The notes under the pieces were generated by a model. The model worked only from the letters and a program-made list of their open reading frames with translations. It was not told where the DNA came from and did no database searches. This document shows, in pieces, positions 1-9,211 of a stretch of 64,000 bases of DNA. A program made the position numbers and the translations under genes. This DNA is from Kitasatospora kifunensis (GTDB lineage: Bacteria; Actinomycetota; Actinomycetes; Streptomycetales; Streptomycetaceae), in NCBI RefSeq assembly GCF_014203855.1, contig NZ_JACHJV010000001.1:2542001-2606000 (forward strand), written 5' to 3'. The first letter of the stretch is position 1; each line of letters opens with the position of its first letter.

Positions 1-477
1 GACGGACTTGAGCTCCATCACGATGTCGCGGGCCTCGCCCGGCTCGCCGAGCAGCGCGAACCCGGGAGCCTTGCGGCGGGCCGAGGCCAGCGCCGAGTTG
101 CCCAGGCCGCCGCGGCCGCCGGCGGCCGCGATGAAGGTGGTGCCGTGGCCGACCAGGTCGGCGAGCACGTTGCCCTGCTTGTCCAGCACCACGGTGCCGT
201 CCGGCACCGGCAGCACGATGTCGTCGCCGGTGGACCCGGTCCGGTGCCCGCCGGCACCCGGCTTGCCGTTCTGGGCCTTGCGCTTGGGCGAGTGGTGGTA
301 CTCGAGCAGGGTGGTCACGTTGGCGTCGACCACCAGGGTCACGCTGCCGCCCTCCCCGCCGTTTCCGCCGTCCGGACCGCCTAGCGGCTTGAACTTCTCC
401 CGGTGAACGGAGGCGCAGCCGTGGCCTCCGTTACCCGCGGCGACGTGCAGTTCGACGCGGTCCACGAAGGTGGTCAT
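1..477 (-). CDS. obg: GTPase Obg/CgtA, N-terminal part (cut by window edge)
   Basis: This is the first 159 codons of the ribosome-associated GTPase Obg, which acts in late 50S assembly and stress signalling and, in streptomycetes, in the onset of sporulation. The sequence shows the glycine-rich Obg fold, starting [18 protein letters not shown] and continuing with GGPDGGNGG and [10 protein letters not shown]. The GTPase domain lies beyond the left edge. The ATG start at 477 is 99 bp downstream of the rpmA stop, in the conserved rplU-rpmA-obg order. A hairpin in the gap may reduce read-through from rpmA. Identification is secure although only the N-domain is visible. Confidence 0.97.
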   Translation of the reverse strand, partial: MTTFVDRVELHVAAGNGGHGCASVHREKFKPLGGPDGGNGGEGGSVTLVVDANVTTLLEYHHSPKRKAQNGKPGAGGHRTGSTGDDIVLPVPDGTVVLDKQGNVLADLVGHGTTFIAAAGGRGGLGNSALASARRKAPGFALLGEPGEARDIVMELKSV

Positions 478-514
478 GGGTGTGCCTCCAGTTAGCGACA
501 GGGTGGAGAAAAGC

Positions 515-554
515 GTGCAGGGTGGACCGGAGGAGACCCCGATCCACCCTGCAC
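515..554 (-). terminator. Hairpin between rpmA and obg
   Basis: Perfect 12-bp stem (GTGCAGGGTGGA at 515-526 with its complement at 543-554) and a 16-nt loop, just after the rpmA stop on the minus strand. There is no U-tract, as is common for streptomycete terminators. It could be a partial terminator that lowers obg expression relative to the ribosomal proteins. Confidence 0.6.
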
Positions 555-576
555 AGGATCCAGCGGAAGAGCTGGA

Positions 577-834
577 TCAGGCCTCGACGGCCACGATGTT
601 GACGACCTTGCGGCCGCGACGGTTGCCGAACTGAACCGCACCGGCGGTCAGCGCGAACAGGGTGTCGTCGCCACCGCGACCGACGCCCGCACCCGGGTGG
701 AAGTGGGTGCCACGCTGGCGGACGAGGATCTCGCCGGCGCTGACGACCTGGCCGCCGAAACGCTTCACGCCAAGGCGCTGGGCGTTCGAGTCACGGCCGT
801 TACGGGTAGAGCTTGCGCCCTTCTTGTGTGCCAT
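577..834 (-). CDS. rpmA: 50S ribosomal protein L27
   Basis: Bacterial L27, 85 residues, whose N-terminus reaches the peptidyl-transferase centre. The N-terminus [16 protein letters not shown] is typical and starts directly with the mature sequence, without the cleavable extension seen in Firmicutes. An AAGGGGA ribosome site lies about 7 nt before the ATG. It lies 16 bp after rplU and is almost certainly cotranscribed with it. Length and sequence are normal for the family. Confidence 0.98.
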   Translation of the reverse strand: MAHKKGASSTRNGRDSNAQRLGVKRFGGQVVSAGEILVRQRGTHFHPGAGVGRGGDDTLFALTAGAVQFGNRRGRKVVNIVAVEA

Positions 835-850
835 CTCGCTATCCCCTTAC

Positions 851-1165
851 TTACTTCGCGGTGTCGATGCTGGTGACGCGGATGGCGGTGTGGCGCTGGC
901 GGTGACCCTGGCGCCGACGGTAGCCGGTCTTGTTCTTGTAGCGAAGGATGACGAGCTTCTCACCCTTGGTGTGGTCGACGACCTCGGCGTGAACCTTCAC
1001 ACCGGCCAGCACCCACGGGTCGGATGTGACGGCCTCGCCGTCGACGACCAGGATGGTCGAGAGCTCCACCGAGTCACCCGGCTTGACGTCAACACGGTCG
1101 ATCTCCAGCACGTCGCCCACGGCGACCTTGTGCTGGCGGCCGCCGGCGCGAACGATCGCGTACAT
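851..1165 (-). CDS. rplU: 50S ribosomal protein L21
   Basis: Ribosomal protein L21, 104 residues, a 23S rRNA-binding protein of the large subunit. I chose the start at [18 protein letters not shown] because it matches the conserved L21 N-terminus; the frame remains open upstream but that part looks non-coding. The C-terminal [14 protein letters not shown] patch is the usual RNA-binding segment. First gene of rplU-rpmA-(obg). The roughly 220-bp upstream gap to rne must hold the promoter and leader; I could not assign a specific L21-leader fold by eye. Confidence 0.97.
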   Translation of the reverse strand: MYAIVRAGGRQHKVAVGDVLEIDRVDVKPGDSVELSTILVVDGEAVTSDPWVLAGVKVHAEVVDHTKGEKLVILRYKNKTGYRRRQGHRQRHTAIRVTSIDTAK

Positions 1166-1348
1166 GCGGTACCTGCTTTCCCTACTCGGTGCGGAACTCT
1201 CGATGCCAGCCGCTGGGTATGGACACAGCGGCCTCCCCCGCGCCTTCTCGCGAAGGTCTGGGAGGTGATGTGCTCGGGAGCGTGGCGTAGACACGCCGAA
1301 GGTCAAGAATACGGACTGCGGGCCCGCTGGGCAAACCGCCCCGTACGT

Positions 1349-1379
1349 GACGCGGGGTGACCGGTGGCCACCCCGCGTC
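1349..1379 (-). terminator. Hairpin terminator after rne
   Basis: An 11-bp perfect stem (GACGCGGGGTG at 1349-1359 with 1369-1379) and a 9-nt loop, six bases beyond the rne stop codon on the minus strand. GC-rich and without a U-run. It separates the rne transcript from rplU. Confidence 0.65.
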
Positions 1380-1384
1380 CCGGG

Positions 1385-4300
1385 TCACTCCGCCGCCGAA
1401 TCACCCTCGGCGGCAGCTGCCTTCTTGGCCGCCGCGCTCGTCCGCTTGGTAGCGGTCTTGCGGGCGGTGGTCTTCTTGGCCGTCGTCGTCTTCTTGGCGG
1501 CGACGGTCTTCTTGGCAGCGGCCTTGCGCGGCGCGCGCTTCTTCGGCGCGGCCTCCTCGGCGGCGGCCTCCTCGGTCACCTCGGCCTGCTCGGTCACCAC
1601 GGCCTGCTCGGCCTCGGTGGCCTGCTGCTCGGCCTCGGTGAGCTGCTCGGCCACCACCGGGGCGGCGGCGGCCAGCGCGGCCTCCACGACGGCCTCGGCG
1701 CGCGACTGCAGCACCACGATCTCGGCCTCGCCTGGCGTACCGGCCGACGCGGTCGCCTTGCGCACCGCACGGCGGCGGGTACGGCCGGCGGCCGGCGCGG
1801 CGGGCGCCTGCGGGATCTCGACCAGGCTGGGCTGCTCGACGACCGGAGCCTCGGCGGCCGCGGCCGGCTCGGCGCCCTCGGCGACGGGAGCCTCGGTCAC
1901 CGGAGCCTGCGCAGCCGGCGCCTCGGGGGCGAGGAGCTCGAACTCCTCGTGCTCGTGCTCCTGTGCCGCCTCGTCCTCGATCAGGAACGGCTGCGGCTCC
2001 TCGTGCCCGGCCCCGCCCTTGCCCCGGCGGCGGCGCTTGCTCACGCTCTCGCCCGAGGTGCCCACCGGGCCGCCACCGCCGGCCGGGGCCGTCGGCTGCT
2101 CCATGTGGACGATCACGCCGCGCCCGTTGCAGTGCACGCAGGACTCGGAGAAGGACTCCAGCAGGCCCTGGCCGACCCGCTTGCGGGTCATCTGCACCAG
2201 GCCCAGCGAGGTGACCTCGGCCACCTGGTGCTTGGTCCGGTCCCGGCCCAGGCACTCCAGCAGCCGACGCAGCACCAGGTCCCGGTTGGACTCCAGCACC
2301 ATGTCGATGAAGTCGATCACGATGATGCCGCCGAGGTCGCGCAGCCGCAGCTGACGCACGATCTCCTCGGCCGCCTCGATGTTGTTGCGGGTGACGGTCT
2401 CCTCGAGGTTGCCGCCCTGGCCGACGAACTTGCCGGTGTTGACGTCGACCACGACCATCGCCTCGGTCCGGTCGATCACCAGCGAACCGCCGCTGGGCAG
2501 CCAGACCTTGCGGTCCAGCGCCTTCATCAGCTGCTCGTCGATCCGGTAGGTGGCGAAGACGTCGACGTTGGACGTCCACTTCTGCAGCCGGTCCACCAGG
2601 TCGGGAGCCACGCCGCCGACGTACTCGTGGATGGTGTTCCACGCCTCGTTGCCGGAGACGATGACCTTGCTGAAGTCCTCGTTGAAGATGTCGCGGACCA
2701 CCCGGACGGTCATGTCCGGCTCGCCGTAGAGCAGGGTCGGCGCGTTGCCGCTGGCCGCCTTCTTCTGGATCTCCTCCCACTGCTGCTGCAGGCGCTGCAC
2801 GTCGCGGGTGAGCTCCTCCTCGCTGGCGCCCTCGGCGGCGGTGCGCACGATGACGCCCGCGTCGTCCGGGACGATCTTCTTGAGGATCTGCTTCAGGCGG
2901 GCCCGCTCGTTCTCCGGCAGCTTGCGGCTGATACCGGTCATCGAGCCCTCGGGCACGTAGACCAGGTAGCGGCCGGGCAGCGAGATCTGGCTGGTCAGGC
3001 GGGCGCCCTTGTGGCCGATCGGGTCCTTGGAGACCTGCACCAGCACGGACTGGCCGGACTTGAGCACCGACTCGATCCGGCGCGGACCGCTGTGGCCGAG
3101 CTGGCCGAAGTTGACCTCACCGGCGTAGAGCACCGCGTTGCGGCCCTTGCCGATGTCGACGAAGGCGGCCTCCATCGACGGCAGCACGTTCTGGACCTTG
3201 CCCAGGTAGACGTTGCCGACGTAGGAGGTGGCCTGCTCCTTGTTGACGTAGTGCTCGACCAGGACGCCGTCCTCCAGGACGCCGATCTGGGTGCGCTCGC
3301 CGTTCTGGCGGACCACCATCACGCGCTCCACCGACTCACGGCGGGCCAGGAACTCGGCCTCGGTGATGATCGGCACCCGGCGGCGGCCCAGCTCACGGCC
3401 CTCGCGGCGGCGCTGCTTCTTGGCCTCCAGCCGGGTGGAGCCCTTGATCGACTGCACCTCGTCCGGGTCGAAGGACGGCTCGGTGGAGCGGCGGCGCGGC
3501 TCGCGCACCTTCACGACCGTGCGCACACCGTCCTCGTCGGCGGTCTCGGCGACCTCGACCCCGGCGTCCCCGCTGCGGCGACGACGACGGCGACGACGAC
3601 GGGAGGAGGCCAGGCCACCGGCCAGGTCGTCCTCGTCCTCCTCCAGCTCCGCGGACTCGACCGGCTCTCCGGCCTCGACGGGCTCAGCGGACTCGGCGAC
3701 GGCCGCCGCGGCGGGCTGCTCGGTCTCCTGGCCCTCGGTCTCGAACTCCTCCGCCTCACCACGGCGGCGACGACGGCCACCACGCCGACGGCGGCGCGAG
3801 GACGGCCGACCGTCCTCCTCCCACTCGTTCTCCTGCTCCGCAGGCGCGGTGGGCTCGACGGCGGCCGGGGCCGGCTCGGCGGGGGTCTCCACGACGGCCG
3901 GGCGGGTCGGCGCCGCAGCAGCGGCGGTGACGGCGGCAACGGCGGCCTTGCGGCTCTGCGCGGTCGAGCGGCCCGAGGCTCCGGTGCCGACCCGGACCGG
4001 CGTGCGGCCACGGCGACGGCGGCCGACGCCGCTGTACTCGTACTCGTCCTCGTCACCGGTCGCAGCGGCCGCGGGGGCCGCAGCGGGGGCAGCCGGCTCG
4101 GCAGGGGCGGCCGGGGCGGCGGGCTGCTGGGGCGCGGGGGCCTGCGCCGCCGGGGCGACGTAGGAGGCGGGCTCCTGGAAGACCGGGGCCTGGAAGATCG
4201 CGGTGGCCGGGCGCACGGCGCGACGGCGGGCGCGCGGGGCCTCGGTGGGCTGCTCGGCCTCGGCGGGCGCCTGGGCCGCCGCGGCCGGCTGCTTCTCGGC

Positions 4301-4918
4301 GACCGGCTCGGCGACGGGCTCCTCCTCGACGGGGGCCTCGGCAACCGGGGCCTCCTCGACAGCCGGGCTGGCAACCGGCGCCTCGACCCGCTTGCGAGCC
4401 CGACGCGCCCGCACCGGCTTCTCCGCCACCGGCTCCTCAACAGCGGCAGCCGCCTCAGCGACCGGCGCCTCGACAACCGGGGCCTCCTCGACGGCCGGGC
4501 TGGCAACCGGCGCCTCCGCCCGCTTGCGAGCCCGACGCGCCCGCACCGGCTTCTCCGCCACCGGCTCCTCAACAGCGGCAGCCGCCTCAGCGACCGGCGC
4601 CTCGACAACCGGGGCCTCCTCGACAGCCGGGCTGGCAACCGGCGCCTCGACCCGCTTGCGAGCCCGACGCGCCCGCACCGGGGCCTCGGCCTTGGCCGGC
4701 TCGGCCTCGGCCGGGGCCGCGGCGGGGCCAGCGAGGCTGGCGTGGCTGGCGGGCTCGACCGGAATCACGGTCTCGACACTCTCGGTGGCCGCCCCCTGCG
4801 GGGTACCGGCCGGACGCGACACGGCGCGGCGCCGGCGGCGCGGCGGGGCGGCGTCACCGATCGGCTCACCGCTGGTGTTCGCCGCTTCGTTCTGCTTCGA
4901 ATCGTTGTTCTCAGGCAT
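1385..4918 (-). CDS. rne: Ribonuclease E/G family endoribonuclease
   Basis: RNase E-type enzyme, 1177 residues, with the actinobacterial arrangement: a long disordered Ala/Glu/Pro/Arg-rich N-terminal arm (about 1-470), a central catalytic core and a Lys/Ala-rich C-terminal tail. In the core I see an S1-like segment (VYLGKVQNVLPSMEAAFVDI, about residue 570), the metal-binding aspartates in VVVDVNTGKF (about 820) and IIVIDFIDM (about 866), and the Zn-link CVHC (about 926). It should cleave single-stranded RNA in mRNA decay and rRNA/tRNA maturation and act as a degradosome scaffold. I placed the start at MPENNDSKQNE (ATG at 4918). The arm carries three near-identical 44-residue repeats. Confidence 0.95.
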   Translation of the reverse strand: MPENNDSKQNEAANTSGEPIGDAAPPRRRRRAVSRPAGTPQGAATESVETVIPVEPASHASLAGPAAAPAEAEPAKAEAPVRARRARKRVEAPVASPAVEEAPVVEAPVAEAAAAVEEPVAEKPVRARRARKRAEAPVASPAVEEAPVVEAPVAEAAAAVEEPVAEKPVRARRARKRVEAPVASPAVEEAPVAEAPVEEEPVAEPVAEKQPAAAAQAPAEAEQPTEAPRARRRAVRPATAIFQAPVFQEPASYVAPAAQAPAPQQPAAPAAPAEPAAPAAAPAAAATGDEDEYEYSGVGRRRRGRTPVRVGTGASGRSTAQSRKAAVAAVTAAAAAPTRPAVVETPAEPAPAAVEPTAPAEQENEWEEDGRPSSRRRRRGGRRRRRGEAEEFETEGQETEQPAAAAVAESAEPVEAGEPVESAELEEDEDDLAGGLASSRRRRRRRRRSGDAGVEVAETADEDGVRTVVKVREPRRRSTEPSFDPDEVQSIKGSTRLEAKKQRRREGRELGRRRVPIITEAEFLARRESVERVMVVRQNGERTQIGVLEDGVLVEHYVNKEQATSYVGNVYLGKVQNVLPSMEAAFVDIGKGRNAVLYAGEVNFGQLGHSGPRRIESVLKSGQSVLVQVSKDPIGHKGARLTSQISLPGRYLVYVPEGSMTGISRKLPENERARLKQILKKIVPDDAGVIVRTAAEGASEEELTRDVQRLQQQWEEIQKKAASGNAPTLLYGEPDMTVRVVRDIFNEDFSKVIVSGNEAWNTIHEYVGGVAPDLVDRLQKWTSNVDVFATYRIDEQLMKALDRKVWLPSGGSLVIDRTEAMVVVDVNTGKFVGQGGNLEETVTRNNIEAAEEIVRQLRLRDLGGIIVIDFIDMVLESNRDLVLRRLLECLGRDRTKHQVAEVTSLGLVQMTRKRVGQGLLESFSESCVHCNGRGVIVHMEQPTAPAGGGGPVGTSGESVSKRRRRGKGGAGHEEPQPFLIEDEAAQEHEHEEFELLAPEAPAAQAPVTEAPVAEGAEPAAAAEAPVVEQPSLVEIPQAPAAPAAGRTRRRAVRKATASAGTPGEAEIVVLQSRAEAVVEAALAAAAPVVAEQLTEAEQQATEAEQAVVTEQAEVTEEAAAEEAAPKKRAPRKAAAKKTVAAKKTTTAKKTTARKTATKRTSAAAKKAAAAEGDSAAE
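4351..4681 (-). repeat. 132-bp in-frame tandem repeats in the rne N-terminal arm
   Basis: Two complete and one partial copy of a 132-bp unit begin at 4351, 4483 and 4615, almost identical at DNA level. Each encodes 44 residues containing RARRARKR, SPAVEEAPV and AVEEPVAEKPV. The Arg-rich block and the acidic/Pro block alternate, suggesting a repeated RNA- or protein-binding linear motif. Near identity points to recent expansion by slippage or recombination. Confidence 0.9.
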
Positions 4919-5340
4919 GCGGGTGGATCTCCCGTCAGGCCCCCGGGCTCCGCATCCAGGCACGGCTGGGCACCGGTGGCCGGCCCGGGGCGCTTCGGCG
5001 CCCAGGCCGACTCTCCACGGTGCCGCCGTGCGAACGCGAGGCCGCACAGGGGCTCGTAGTCTCGCTCGGCGCCCCGCACGGTGCGGGGTGTCGAAAGTCT
5101 TCTGGTCTGGCCAGTGTTCTCAGGTTTTCCCAAGCTGCGCGGCCCCACAACCCAGGGTGGCTCCCGGGGCGGGCCCCACCGGCCCGAAGGCGGCGTGGTT
5201 CTCCTGGGGCCCGCCGACCCGGCGGGTCGAGGGGCCCCCACAGAAGTGGCCTGTGCGCGACGACGCTCGCTCCCCTAGGGAGCCGCGGGGGCCTGGAGCG
5301 CGCAGCACCGGGCGGTTAATCCGGTCCTCGTCTCCGCCCG
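4919..5340. other. Intergenic region upstream of rne
   Basis: 422 bp between the TIGR03936-type gene and rne, with no convincing gene. It should contain the rne promoter and 5' leader. A compact hairpin at 5210-5226 (CCCGCCG, 3-nt loop, CGGCGGG), within a wider GC-rich fold to about 5240, is a plausible terminator for the upstream gene. In-frame ORFs across it are GC-skew artefacts. Confidence 0.5.
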
Positions 5341-6144
5341 CTAGGCGGACGCTGCAGCCTGCGGCTCGACGGCCGTCTCCGATGGGACGGCCGGGGCCGC
5401 AGCGCGGTCGAGCGCCAGCGGGTCGGTCACCGTGCCGGTCTCCTCGTCGAGCGGCCCCTGCGCCAGCCTGGTCACCTCAGCGGGGACCGGCAGCGCCAGG
5501 TCAGCCGTCGCCCGGAGACCGGACAAAACGTCGTCTGGTCGTACGGCGGGTGTGGCGTGTCGTACTACCAGGCGCAGTATCGCACAGGCCTGACCGGTAC
5601 GAACATCGGAGGTGGCTGTGGATTCCCCGACCGGAGCAACGCCGACCTGCGCCGGAACCAGTTCCAGTCGCGAGACGGCCTCGCGCGCGTCGAAGACCCT
5701 TAGCCCGTTCTTCGTCTGGCGTTGGACCTCGACCCGCTCGGCGGCCAGGAACAGCTCCACCGCCCGGCCCGCCACCGCCTCGGTCACCTCCGGCAGCCGC
5801 AGCTCCCAGAGCGAGGCCTCCAGCCGCTCCACGAAGTTCGGGGTGCGGACCTCGACGGCGTCCACGATGTCCAGCCCGGTCGGCAGCGACTCGTCCAACT
5901 GCGCGCGCAGCGCCTGCGGGTCCCGGAAGTCGGCCAGGCCGATCTCCAGATACTCCGCCTCGCTGGCCACCCCGGTCGGGGCGGCGTTGGCGTAGGACAC
6001 CTTGGGATGCGGGGTGAAGCCGGCCGAGTACGCCATGGGGACGGCGGATCGGCGCAGGGCCCGCTCGAAGGCGCGCTGGAAGTCGCGGTGGCTGGTGAAG
6101 CGCAGACGGCCACGCTTGGTGTAGCGCAGTCGAATGCGCTGCAC
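5341..6144 (-). CDS. TIGR03936/DUF2344 family radical-SAM-linked protein
   Basis: 267-residue protein of the DUF2344 (TIGR03936) family. Members normally lie directly downstream of, or are fused to, a B12-binding radical SAM protein and are proposed to act with it; the substrate is unknown. The conserved N-terminus is visible (IRLRYTKRGRLRFTSHRDF, then AYSAGFTPHPKVSYANAAP). The start is a GTG at 6144. Its expected partner is at 21170-23128; the mobile element now separates the two by about 15 kb. Before integration the spacing would have been about 200 bp. The Ala/Pro-rich C-terminus is ordinary for this lineage. Confidence 0.88.
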   Translation of the reverse strand: MQRIRLRYTKRGRLRFTSHRDFQRAFERALRRSAVPMAYSAGFTPHPKVSYANAAPTGVASEAEYLEIGLADFRDPQALRAQLDESLPTGLDIVDAVEVRTPNFVERLEASLWELRLPEVTEAVAGRAVELFLAAERVEVQRQTKNGLRVFDAREAVSRLELVPAQVGVAPVGESTATSDVRTGQACAILRLVVRHATPAVRPDDVLSGLRATADLALPVPAEVTRLAQGPLDEETGTVTDPLALDRAAAPAVPSETAVEPQAAASA

Positions 6145-6352
6145 CGTCGGCGCGGGGGGCGGACCGTCGGGCGTGCGGCGTGCCAGGGTCGCTCAGTCCT
6201 TCGGGAGAAGTCGCGTCCAGGGCTGGTGGCGGATACGGCTGGGGCCACCGGGATGGACTCTGTCAAGGTGCAAGGGTACGCGCCCGTTCCCACACCTTGT
6301 GTCGCAGCTCAACCCGGTGGCCCCTGGTACCGCTCGATCGGGACTACTTCAG

Positions 6353-6388
6353 CACCGTCAGGGGCAGCAGCTTCTTGCCCGTCGGGCC
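6353..6388. repeat. Attachment-site repeat, integrase side (36-bp direct repeat)
   Basis: 36 bp starting CACCGTCAGGGGCAGCAG and ending GTCGGGCC, identical to 21212-21247. On the minus strand it encodes GPTGKKLLPLTV, the conserved C-terminus of the radical SAM protein. Leftward, the old gene end continues with two codons (LK) and a TAG stop at 6344-6346, so this copy holds the chromosomal 3' end. Rightward, element DNA still resembles the gene for about 30 bp. Confidence 0.9.
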
Positions 6389-6456
6389 GATTTGAATGGT
6401 CGTGTCCATCTGCGGGCATATGGACACAGCCCAAAAATCGCTCCTACGCTCTGTGC

Positions 6457-8127
6457 ATGGGTAATCGCAGGGGGCGAGCGCGCTCCGCAGCAGCACGTGA
6501 GCAGTACTCCGTTGATACGGAGTGGACCGAGGCCGACCTGGCCCTGTTGGAGAAGCTGAAGAGGAAAGAGGCACTGCTGCCAGCCGACGCGTTGCGGGGC
6601 CTCGTGTCGGTACGGCTGTCCGTCCTCACCGAAGACACCACCTCGCCGGTCCGCCAGGAACTGGACCTCCGGATCCTGGCCCTTGAACAGGGCATCCGGG
6701 TGGTGGGCGTCGCGAGCGACCTGAACGTGTCCGCCACGAAGGTCCCGCCGTGGAAGCGCAAGCAGCTCGGCGACTGGCTGAACAACCGCGCGCCCGAGTT
6801 CGACGTCCTGCTGTTCTGGAAGATGGACCGCTTCATCAGGCGGCTCACCGACCTCAGCACCATGATCGACTGGTGCCTGAAGTACGGGAAGAACCTCATC
6901 TCCCGGAACGACACCCTTGACCTCACCACTGCGGTCGGCAAGATCCTCGCAACGCTCATCGGCGGCCTAGCCGAGATCGAGGCGACCAACACGAGCACGC
7001 GAGTGACCAGCCTCTGGGACTACACGAAGACACAGTCCGACTGGCTCGTCGGTAAGCCCACCTTCGGCTACGTCACGACCGAGGACGAGAAGGGCAACGT
7101 CGTCCTGGCCATTGATGAGGACGCACACCGGGCCCTGCGCTGGTGTCACCAGGCGGCGCTACGCGGTGTCTCCACCCGGCGCATGGCCATCGTGCTCAAG
7201 CGCTCGGGACTGTGCGGCTCCGGGCTGACCACGGCCACTCTCCTACGCCGACTCAGGAACCCTGCGCTACTCGGCTACCGAGTAGAAGAGGACAAGAACG
7301 GCGGGATCCGCCGCTCGAAGCTCATCCTCGGCCGGGACGGCAAGCCGATCCGGGTTGCCCCGCCGATCTTCACCGAGGAGGAGTTCGACGCCCTCCAGGC
7401 AGCGCTCGACCGACGGTCCACCAAGCAGCCGACCCGCCAGCCGGGCGGCGCGACCAAGTTCCTTGGTGTGCTGATCTGCTCCGACTGCAAGAGCAACATG
7501 AACGTCCAGCACACGGTGCGGACCGTGGAGCGGCCGCCGACCCCGGATGCGCCCTCAGGCGAGTCGCCCACGGTCGAGGTCTTCCGCTACGCCTATCTCC
7601 GCTGCCAGAAGTGCCGCAGCGGCGGTCTCGGCGCACCCAACCCCGATGTCATCTACGCCAAGCTCGTTGAAGACGTGCTCTCCGTGCTCGGCGACGAGCC
7701 GGTCCAGATCCGGGAGTACGCCCGTGGCGAGGAGGCCCGGAAGGAGCTGAAGCGCCTCGAAGAGGCCGTCGCCTACTACATGCGCGAGCTGGCGCCCGGC
7801 GGACGGTTCGCCAAGACCCGGTTCACCCGCGAGCAGGGACAGGAGACGCTGGACAAGCTGATCGCCGACCTTGAGGCCATCGACCCCGACACCGCGCAGG
7901 ACCGATGGATGAACGTCCACAACGGGAAGACCTTCCGGCAGCAGTGGGAGGCTGGCGGCATCGGTGCCATGAGCGCCGACCTGCTGCGAGTGGGCATCAA
8001 GTGCGAGGTCACCCGAACGAAGATTCCGAGGCAGCGCGCTCCCCAGGTTCACCTGAAGCTGATGATCCCGAAGGACGTCCGGGACCGGTTGGTGATCAAG
8101 CCCGACGACTTTGCAGATGTCTTCTAG
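6457..8127 (+). CDS. int: Large serine recombinase (integrase)
   Basis: Site-specific recombinase of the large serine family, 556 residues. The N-terminal catalytic domain shows a nucleophile context SVRLSVLTEDTTSPVRQ (Ser about 55) and the signature DRFIRRL (about 124-130). The recombinase domain follows, then a zinc-ribbon with CSDC (about 344) and CQKC (about 382) and a coiled-coil-like helix near 430-450. It sits 68 bp from one end repeat, as expected of the enzyme that integrated the element. I chose the ATG at 6457; upstream frame is non-coding and no strong ribosome site is visible. The recombination directionality factor needed for excision is not recognisable in the element. Confidence 0.93.
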   Translation: MGNRRGRARSAAAREQYSVDTEWTEADLALLEKLKRKEALLPADALRGLVSVRLSVLTEDTTSPVRQELDLRILALEQGIRVVGVASDLNVSATKVPPWKRKQLGDWLNNRAPEFDVLLFWKMDRFIRRLTDLSTMIDWCLKYGKNLISRNDTLDLTTAVGKILATLIGGLAEIEATNTSTRVTSLWDYTKTQSDWLVGKPTFGYVTTEDEKGNVVLAIDEDAHRALRWCHQAALRGVSTRRMAIVLKRSGLCGSGLTTATLLRRLRNPALLGYRVEEDKNGGIRRSKLILGRDGKPIRVAPPIFTEEEFDALQAALDRRSTKQPTRQPGGATKFLGVLICSDCKSNMNVQHTVRTVERPPTPDAPSGESPTVEVFRYAYLRCQKCRSGGLGAPNPDVIYAKLVEDVLSVLGDEPVQIREYARGEEARKELKRLEEAVAYYMRELAPGGRFAKTRFTREQGQETLDKLIADLEAIDPDTAQDRWMNVHNGKTFRQQWEAGGIGAMSADLLRVGIKCEVTRTKIPRQRAPQVHLKLMIPKDVRDRLVIKPDDFADVF

Positions 8128-8284
8128 AGCGCCCGAGGGCTGCTTTCCCAGCCCCTCTGCGGCCCCGACGGCACCAAAGTGGGCTTTGCCCTCTCGATGA
8201 CTGTCCGCGTGCCTCCGGCGCCAACATGGTCACCATCCAGAAATTCCCTCCCCTTTTCGCCCCTGCACTCCGAATAATGGGCAG

Positions 8285-8887
8285 ATGCCACAACCAGCAA
8301 GCAGTGCGACGCCGGGCGGCTTCCGATGGCTCGACGTGCCCGAAACCGCCCGCGCGCTCAAGATCCGAAACCAGGCCGATCAGCAGTTCCTCGCTGTCGA
8401 GCAGCAGCACCGCCGCATCGTGGACGGCTGCCGAGGCATCTATGCAATGGGGATGCCGGACTCACACCGTGATGACCGAGTCCGGCTGACGATCGACGTG
8501 GACCTGTTCCTCCACTGCCTACAGCGACTACTCAGGGTCTGCGAGCTGGTGCGCAGAAGCAGGCTCCCTGCTGTGAACCTGCGCCGACCCATCCGGGATT
8601 TCGAAAATCAGACCGTGGGCATTACCCCGCTCCGCAACGTCCTGGAGCACCTGGACGGTGCTGCGGTCAGCGGGCACGGTGGTATCGGCTACGGGCTCGG
8701 CCCCGACGGGGTGAACGTCACCTACGACGGCGCTGCGTTCGACACGGCTGCCCTGCTCGAATCGGCCCGGAGGCTACACCTTGCGATCCGCTCGGCCGTC
8801 GACCCCATCGCGGTCCTGGACGTCCACGGCGGCTACCCCATCATCGAGCTGGAGTCCCCGGCAGTCGTCAGCATGGATGAGGCGTAG
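8285..8887 (+). CDS. Hypothetical protein next to the integrase
   Basis: 200-residue protein of unrecognised family, with streptomycete codon use throughout. It has no membrane segment or cysteine cluster. The middle contains a helical stretch (FLHCLQRLLRVCELVRR) and the C-terminal half has GIGYGLGPDGVNVTYDG and HLAIRSAVDPIAVLDV. It follows the integrase by 157 bp in the same orientation and may share its transcript. AICE cargo of this kind is often lineage-specific; I cannot assign a function. Confidence 0.6.
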   Translation: MPQPASSATPGGFRWLDVPETARALKIRNQADQQFLAVEQQHRRIVDGCRGIYAMGMPDSHRDDRVRLTIDVDLFLHCLQRLLRVCELVRRSRLPAVNLRRPIRDFENQTVGITPLRNVLEHLDGAAVSGHGGIGYGLGPDGVNVTYDGAAFDTAALLESARRLHLAIRSAVDPIAVLDVHGGYPIIELESPAVVSMDEA

Positions 8888-9211
8888 AGAGAACACGAGC
8901 GATGCCCGAAGCAGGCCCGAGTATGGAGGGCTTCGCCTGGACGCTCCGAGAGGTTCGCGCGGCGTACTACCAGGTGACCTCTGGTGTGTCCGTGCTGCCT
9001 ACTGCGAGCCGTTGTCGTCGCGATGATCCACGAGACACTGCCTGGCCGTCGGCCCCGAAGCCTGATCCGTTCAGGGGGCGCATGGCATCGAGGGCGCTCG
9101 GATCGTACGGCTCTTCATTCCCTGCCGCATCAACAATGACAATCTCACTGCTGATGACTGATGCGGGACAGCCCACCGCGGTCGACCGGTCCGCGACAGC
9201 CATCGAGGCCG
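8888..9211. other. Poorly resolved stretch between cargo gene and repSA
   Basis: 324 bp with no certain gene. On the plus strand, a frame from 8902 begins plausibly (MPEAGPSMEGFAWTL) but degrades into Arg-rich sequence running antisense into repSA, so I did not call it. The minus strand carries the possible 82-codon gene listed separately. A remnant of a broken cargo gene is possible. Confidence 0.35.

Noticed and set aside
1166..1384. L21 leader regulatory RNA
   Set aside because: Position fits but I could not find a convincing conserved fold by eye.
4351..4681. CRISPR-like spaced repeats
   Set aside because: The units are contiguous, in frame and coding within rne; no spacers. No CRISPR array was seen anywhere in the window.
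1364..5059. A 1231-codon plus-strand open frame antisense to rne
   Set aside because: GC-skew shadow; the minus strand encodes intact RNase E with catalytic motifs.
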